A stretch of DNA of 64,000 nucleotides from Candidatus Helarchaeota archaeon (GTDB lineage: Archaea > Asgardarchaeota > Lokiarchaeia > Helarchaeales > HEL-GB-A). The stretch spans positions 27,020 to 91,019 of the forward strand of contig JABXJU010000001.1 in NCBI GenBank assembly GCA_013375405.1, given 5' to 3'. Below, in pieces: positions 61,071 to 64,000 of this stretch (positions are counted from its first letter, which is position 1; the number at the start of each line of letters is the position of its first letter). The position numbers and the translations under genes are program-made. The notes beneath the pieces are model-generated. The model was not told the DNA's origin, did no database searches, and worked only from the letters and a program-made list of their open reading frames with translations.

Positions 61071-62369
61071 ATGGATGAACAAGCAAATGAAACTCAAATA
61101 AAATGGAAAGCTTGGCGAACCCGAGTTTTCTTTTCAGTTTGGATCACATATATGATCTACTATTTGGGCCGGGTAAATATTGGGATTGCTAAACCCTTCA
61201 TTATTACCGAATTTGGTATTAATGAGGGAGTTTTTGGTGCTATTGGGATGACTTTCTTCATTTTGTACGCCTTTGGGCAATTTTTCAATGGTCAAATGGG
61301 TGATAAATTTGGTGCGAGGCGGATAGTTGCCCTAGGATTGATTGTTTCATCGATTATTAATATGATTATTTGGAATTTCTTTGGAATCATTTGGGTAATT
61401 TTCATATTCTGGGGTTTGAATGGATTTTTCCAATCAATGGGTTGGGGGCCTTCCGTAAAAACTGTTGCTAATTGGACTCCACCCAAAGATAGAGGGAAAA
61501 AATCTGGCATATTAGGCATGTCTTATTTGGTTGGAGGTGCTTTATCTTGGATTCTCGCAACATTTCTCATTGTTACATTGGGTTTGGATTGGAGATATTC
61601 TTTTGGTGTTGCTGGAATAATTATGTTTATTATGGCCATTCATTGGTATTTACGTGGTAGAGGGTCGCCTGAAGAAGTTGGTTTACCTACTATAGAAGAG
61701 GAAGGAGCGGGTAAAACAGAAATGGGCGAATGTCGTGATGATGTACACCTTGGCTTCAAATATACCCTTAGAACGTGTTTTTTAAATAGAACCATTTTAT
61801 TTGCTTCTTTTGGATTGTTTTGTTTGAATATCGTCAGATACGGGATAACAGAATGGCTACCATATATTATGGCATCAGAAGTTATCACAAGCGACTTTTT
61901 CCCCCTGTGGAAAACTATCGCCTTTCCGATTGGAGGAATAATTGGCGCCTTTTTCTGTATATGGTTTTCTGACCGATTTCTTGGGCGTAAGAGAATACCA
62001 ATCATAAGTACTTTTTTTATAGCTCTCGCAGCGTCCATGTATCTTTATACTCTAATTCCCCCACTTGATTGGGTCATAGGAGCTCCCCTACTTGTTCTTA
62101 TAGGCTTTCTAACTTTCGGACCTCATGTTCTTTTAGTATCTACAATTCCTATGGAATTTGGAACTAGAAAAGCTGCGGCCTCTGCATCCGGTTTCATTGA
62201 TGGATGGGGATATATCGGCTCCTCCATTACGACAGTTCTCTCCGGCATTCTTATTGGGGCAAGTGGTCCTGAATCTACCTTTTTATTCTGGATAATTGCA
62301 TCGTTAGCCGGCGGTATCGTTCTTGCCTTTAATTGGAGAAGTCTTCCAGAGAAAAAAGAGTTCCATTAG
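61071..62369 (+). CDS. MFS transporter of the OPA family (organophosphate:phosphate antiporter-like)
   Basis: 432 residues, twelve helices. Family features: MIYYLGRVNIGIAKPFI, GQFFNGQMGDKFGARRIVALGL, WGLNGFFQSMGWGPSVKTVANWTP. OPA members import glycerol-3-phosphate, hexose-phosphates or phosphoglycerate. It follows the nucleotidyltransferase by 32 bases. ATG at 61071. Confidence 0.85.
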   Translation: MDEQANETQIKWKAWRTRVFFSVWITYMIYYLGRVNIGIAKPFIITEFGINEGVFGAIGMTFFILYAFGQFFNGQMGDKFGARRIVALGLIVSSIINMIIWNFFGIIWVIFIFWGLNGFFQSMGWGPSVKTVANWTPPKDRGKKSGILGMSYLVGGALSWILATFLIVTLGLDWRYSFGVAGIIMFIMAIHWYLRGRGSPEEVGLPTIEEEGAGKTEMGECRDDVHLGFKYTLRTCFLNRTILFASFGLFCLNIVRYGITEWLPYIMASEVITSDFFPLWKTIAFPIGGIIGAFFCIWFSDRFLGRKRIPIISTFFIALAASMYLYTLIPPLDWVIGAPLLVLIGFLTFGPHVLLVSTIPMEFGTRKAAASASGFIDGWGYIGSSITTVLSGILIGASGPESTFLFWIIASLAGGIVLAFNWRSLPEKKEFH

Positions 62370-62413
62370 ATTTAATCATAATTTCGAGCCTTTAATATGT
62401 TACATTTTCCTAA

Positions 62414-62920
62414 TTATAAGACAATTTTATAGATGTAAACATCGCGATCTGCCGTTAATGTCTGCAGAGTCAAGCCTGTCAATCCCTCAATTAATCCTCG
62501 TATAAATTCTGACGATGAAATTGGCGGATTGAAATATAGAATTCGTTCTGTGTCCGCTTGAAATTCAAAGATACCCCACCCATAAATTGAAAAAATAGCG
62601 AGGGTATCCTCAACGGAAAGTTCCCCGAGCATTGGTGCCCAATCTAGTCCTAACCGCCGCCCTTCCCGATATGTGGCATTTGCCCCATACATCTGATCAT
62701 ACTGGACCGCAGGGATCATCAACAACCGTCGCTTTGTCTGCCGGGTTATAATCTGCCCTGAATTACGATGCAATTCAAGAAAAAGTACTAACCCTAAATA
62801 TTTCTCACAAAATCGCGTTAATAATAACCCTTCAGCTCTCGCTCGCTCCTTCAGGAACTTCACTAATTCCTCTGGCAAACGTAATAACACTTGTCTCCGT
62901 TTCTTTCCTTCGGATACCAT
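62414..62920 (-). CDS. Ribbon-helix-helix regulator with V4R-like C-terminal domain
   Basis: 168 residues. N-terminal RHH (KRRQVLLRLPEELVKFLKERARAEG) binds DNA as a dimer; the C-terminal ~100 residues (YGANATYREGRRLGLDWAPML, FIRGLIEGLTG) resemble V4R/4-vinyl-reductase-like ligand-sensing domains. ATG 62920 has GGTGAGG just before it. The four 10-bp direct repeats at 62930-62969 overlap its promoter, so autoregulation is likely. Divergent from the 63020 and 63190 genes. Confidence 0.72.
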   Translation of the reverse strand: MVSEGKKRRQVLLRLPEELVKFLKERARAEGLLLTRFCEKYLGLVLFLELHRNSGQIITRQTKRRLLMIPAVQYDQMYGANATYREGRRLGLDWAPMLGELSVEDTLAIFSIYGWGIFEFQADTERILYFNPPISSSEFIRGLIEGLTGLTLQTLTADRDVYIYKIVL

Positions 62921-62929
62921 AACCTCACC

Positions 62930-62969
62930 TTGCTATCACAATCTATCACTTGCTATCATTACCTATAAC
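62930..62969 (-). promoter_or_regulatory. Four tandem 10-bp operator repeats
   Basis: Units TTGCTATCAC, AATCTATCAC, TTGCTATCAT and TACCTATAAC, exactly 10 bp each (consensus NNNCTATCAC), immediately upstream of the RHH gene. A 10-bp period puts each unit on the same helix face, the classic RHH multimer operator. May control both divergent transcripts. Confidence 0.65.
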
Positions 62970-63019
62970 TAATTTCCATTACGTTTAAATATTACTTCCT
63001 ATTCATTATTGTTTAAAGA

Positions 63020-63190
63020 ATGGAATGGATTCAAAGGGAAATCCTCAAATTCGATTTAAATCGGGAAGTTAGGTTTAAACATCCTTCAGATCATTCTCAT
63101 ACTTATGAATTGATGTTCAACTTCTGCTGGCCTTTATTATTCATTCCAAAAGTTGAAAAAGAAAGGAATAACTCTTTCAAACTTAATTGA
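63020..63190 (+). CDS. Small protein, 56 aa, unknown
   Basis: ATG 63020 to TGA 63188-63190; 56 codons, charged and aromatic (WIQREILKFDLNREVRFK), with no family. Its stop overlaps the next gene's ATG (TGATG at 63188), so they would be translationally coupled. Transcribed away from the RHH gene, next to the tandem operator. TATA-like TTTAAATATTAC lies upstream (62985). Confidence 0.45.
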   Translation: MEWIQREILKFDLNREVRFKHPSDHSHTYELMFNFCWPLLFIPKVEKERNNSFKLN

Positions 63191-63852
63191 TGAATGCGAG
63201 GCGTATCTCAATCCCTCTGAAATCACTTGACCAATTCAAATTATTCCAGGAACGGTTAAATAAATACCGATCGAAAAAACATACCACTAACCAAGCAATC
63301 GCCCAAACTGTTTCGAAAAATGAAGCCCTTCGGCTCTTAACTGAAGTTTTTCAGTCACAAGATACTAATCCTATAAAAGTGCGAGAACTTTACGCACGCA
63401 TTCTTGCCCTTAGAAAACGCCGGATTCCCACGATGAGCCCTTTTAATCCACCGACTGGATTTTATATCTGGTCTGTCGTCGATCATGGCGCCTTGCACCT
63501 CCAACTTCTTGGGCGTAATGTGAAAGAAACCGTGTTAAACCTTGTCCACTTCGTGCTCCAGAATGCCTATAACGTTGAGCGTAAACAACATAAATATCTC
63601 TATACCTTAATTAAAAAGAAAATGCCTGTGGGCAAACTCTATTTCACCAAAGGCGGCGCACGTCGCCGAGAATGCCTTATCGCCAAGATAGGAAAAGAAA
63701 AAATTCTTTTTCATTTTGAGCATAAAGGTCTCTTCATTCACATCACCATTCACTGTCCGAGCTCAATTAAATTCTTTCTTTTTCCTTATCTCCAACAGTT
63801 TGAGCGGGAGTTTGCAGCCTTATGTTGTCCCTCTCTCCCCCCATCCCATTAA
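63190..63852 (+). CDS. Hypothetical protein, about 220 aa
   Basis: Basic, soluble protein without membrane helix. N-terminal helical part (SLDQFKLFQERLNKYRSKKH), middle part (YARILALRKRRIPTM) and a C-terminal part rich in beta-strands (KLYFTKGGARRRECLIAKIG, LFIHITIHCPSS). No recognised family. GTGTG-like alternatives: TTG 63187 is three bases upstream of ATG 63190. Follows the 56-aa gene with coupled translation. GC slightly higher than neighbours. Confidence 0.55.
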   Translation: MNARRISIPLKSLDQFKLFQERLNKYRSKKHTTNQAIAQTVSKNEALRLLTEVFQSQDTNPIKVRELYARILALRKRRIPTMSPFNPPTGFYIWSVVDHGALHLQLLGRNVKETVLNLVHFVLQNAYNVERKQHKYLYTLIKKKMPVGKLYFTKGGARRRECLIAKIGKEKILFHFEHKGLFIHITIHCPSSIKFFLFPYLQQFEREFAALCCPSLPPSH

Positions 63853-63860
63853 ATTTTTTG

Positions 63861-63895
63861 CGAACCCATCCACGGGTTCGTGCACCTTCGGGTGC
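63861..63895 (+). other. Two adjacent GC-rich hairpins after the 63190-63852 gene
   Basis: Hairpin 1: CGAACCC (63861-63867) / GGGTTCG (63874-63880), loop of six. Hairpin 2: GCACC (63882-63886) TTCG GGTGC (63891-63895), a cUUCGg tetraloop, very stable. Could be a terminator, an mRNA-end protector, or a small RNA; no gene of RNA type matched. Confidence 0.4.
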
Positions 63896-63979
63896 TCATG
63901 GAGTAGATTCTCCATTTGCTCGAATCATTCCTAAGCTTTCTGAATTATCAAATATATCATTATTTGAAAGGGGGATTTT

Positions 63980-64000
63980 ATGGTCGTAGAGAAGATCCAA
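63980..64000 (+). CDS. Start of a gene running off the right edge
   Basis: ATG 63980 preceded by the strong Shine-Dalgarno-like AAAGGGGGAT; codons MVVEKIQ continue to the window end. No function visible. Confidence 0.5.

Noticed and set aside
62930..62969. Looked like a mini CRISPR or integrated repeat array.
   Set aside because: Units are 10 bp with no spacers; they fit an operator, not a CRISPR.
63861..63895. Tested as tRNA (GGTTCG looks like a T-arm).
   Set aside because: No acceptor stem, anticodon arm or D-arm around it.

Overview
The window looks like a piece of an Asgard archaeon chromosome (Lokiarchaeia or a close relative), AT-rich, with archaeal TATA-type promoters and frequent TTG/GTG starts. 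Three things point there: an Arf/Rag-like small GTPase fused to a roadblock-like C-terminal domain (19725-20654); an HdrA gene and an MvhD gene that each read through two in-frame UGA codons at conserved cysteine positions, i.e. four predicted selenocysteines in two adjacent genes (46338-48736), as reported for Lokiarchaeota; and a metabolism built on ferredoxin, tungsten aldehyde oxidoreductase and heterodisulfide-reductase-type proteins. No rRNA, tRNA, CRISPR array, insertion sequence or prophage was seen. Coding density is high, with many short minus- and plus-strand operons.

Layout. 1-6.1 kb: the end of a giant surface protein with calcium-binding FG-GAP-like repeats and a membrane anchor, then two small membrane proteins. 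6.1-9.4 kb: a GlcD/GlcF-like FAD plus Fe-S 2-hydroxyacid dehydrogenase pair with a small repeat protein between them. 9.5-12.8 kb: a secreted zinc-ribbon-tailed protein, a family III CoA-transferase and two small hypotheticals. 13-16 kb: MoaD-like protein, aldehyde:ferredoxin oxidoreductase and its polyferredoxin subunit. 16-19.6 kb: a cysteine-motif protein and an unrecognised P-loop ATPase paired with a small membrane protein. 19.7-25.7 kb: Rag-like GTPase, polyferredoxin, second CoA-transferase, MFS transporter, a ferredoxin fusion with a cysteine-rich partner, and an AbrB-like protein. 26.8-28.8 kb: a free-standing class II glutaminase convergent with a GCS2-type ligase carrying a LysW-like zinc ribbon. 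30.6-35.2 kb: phosphoglycerate kinase, an ABC-2 exporter and an SDR. 35.2-43.4 kb: two P-type ATPases, arsenate reductase, ArsR and Acr3, an arsenic/metal resistance island. 44.2-46.1 kb: bacterial-type GAPDH and a membrane protein. 46.3-49.9 kb: the selenoprotein HdrA-MvhD-FrhB/FdhB electron-transfer operon. 50.5-55.8 kb: a five-gene ABC importer with an asymmetric pair of ATPases and a fused double permease, probably for an oxyanion. 56-64 kb: PhoU-like (DUF47) protein, HTH/membrane pair, wHTH regulator, LarE, a nucleotidyltransferase with an OPA-type transporter, and a ribbon-helix-helix regulator with a striking 10-bp tandem operator.

The genes fit an anaerobe that oxidises aldehydes and 2-hydroxy- or acyl-CoA compounds to ferredoxin-linked electrons, moves them through an HdrA-MvhD-FrhB/FdhB type complex, and runs the lower glycolytic steps GAPDH and PGK. 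The tungsten enzyme, the MoaD protein and the possible oxyanion importer may be functionally linked, but that is inference. The strongest items for follow-up are the quadruple-Sec operon and its candidate SECIS structures, the complementary degeneracy of the two ABC ATPases, the LysW-like/GCS2 fusion next to a lone glutaminase, the Rag-like GTPase, and the two well-formed operator arrays upstream of predicted regulators.
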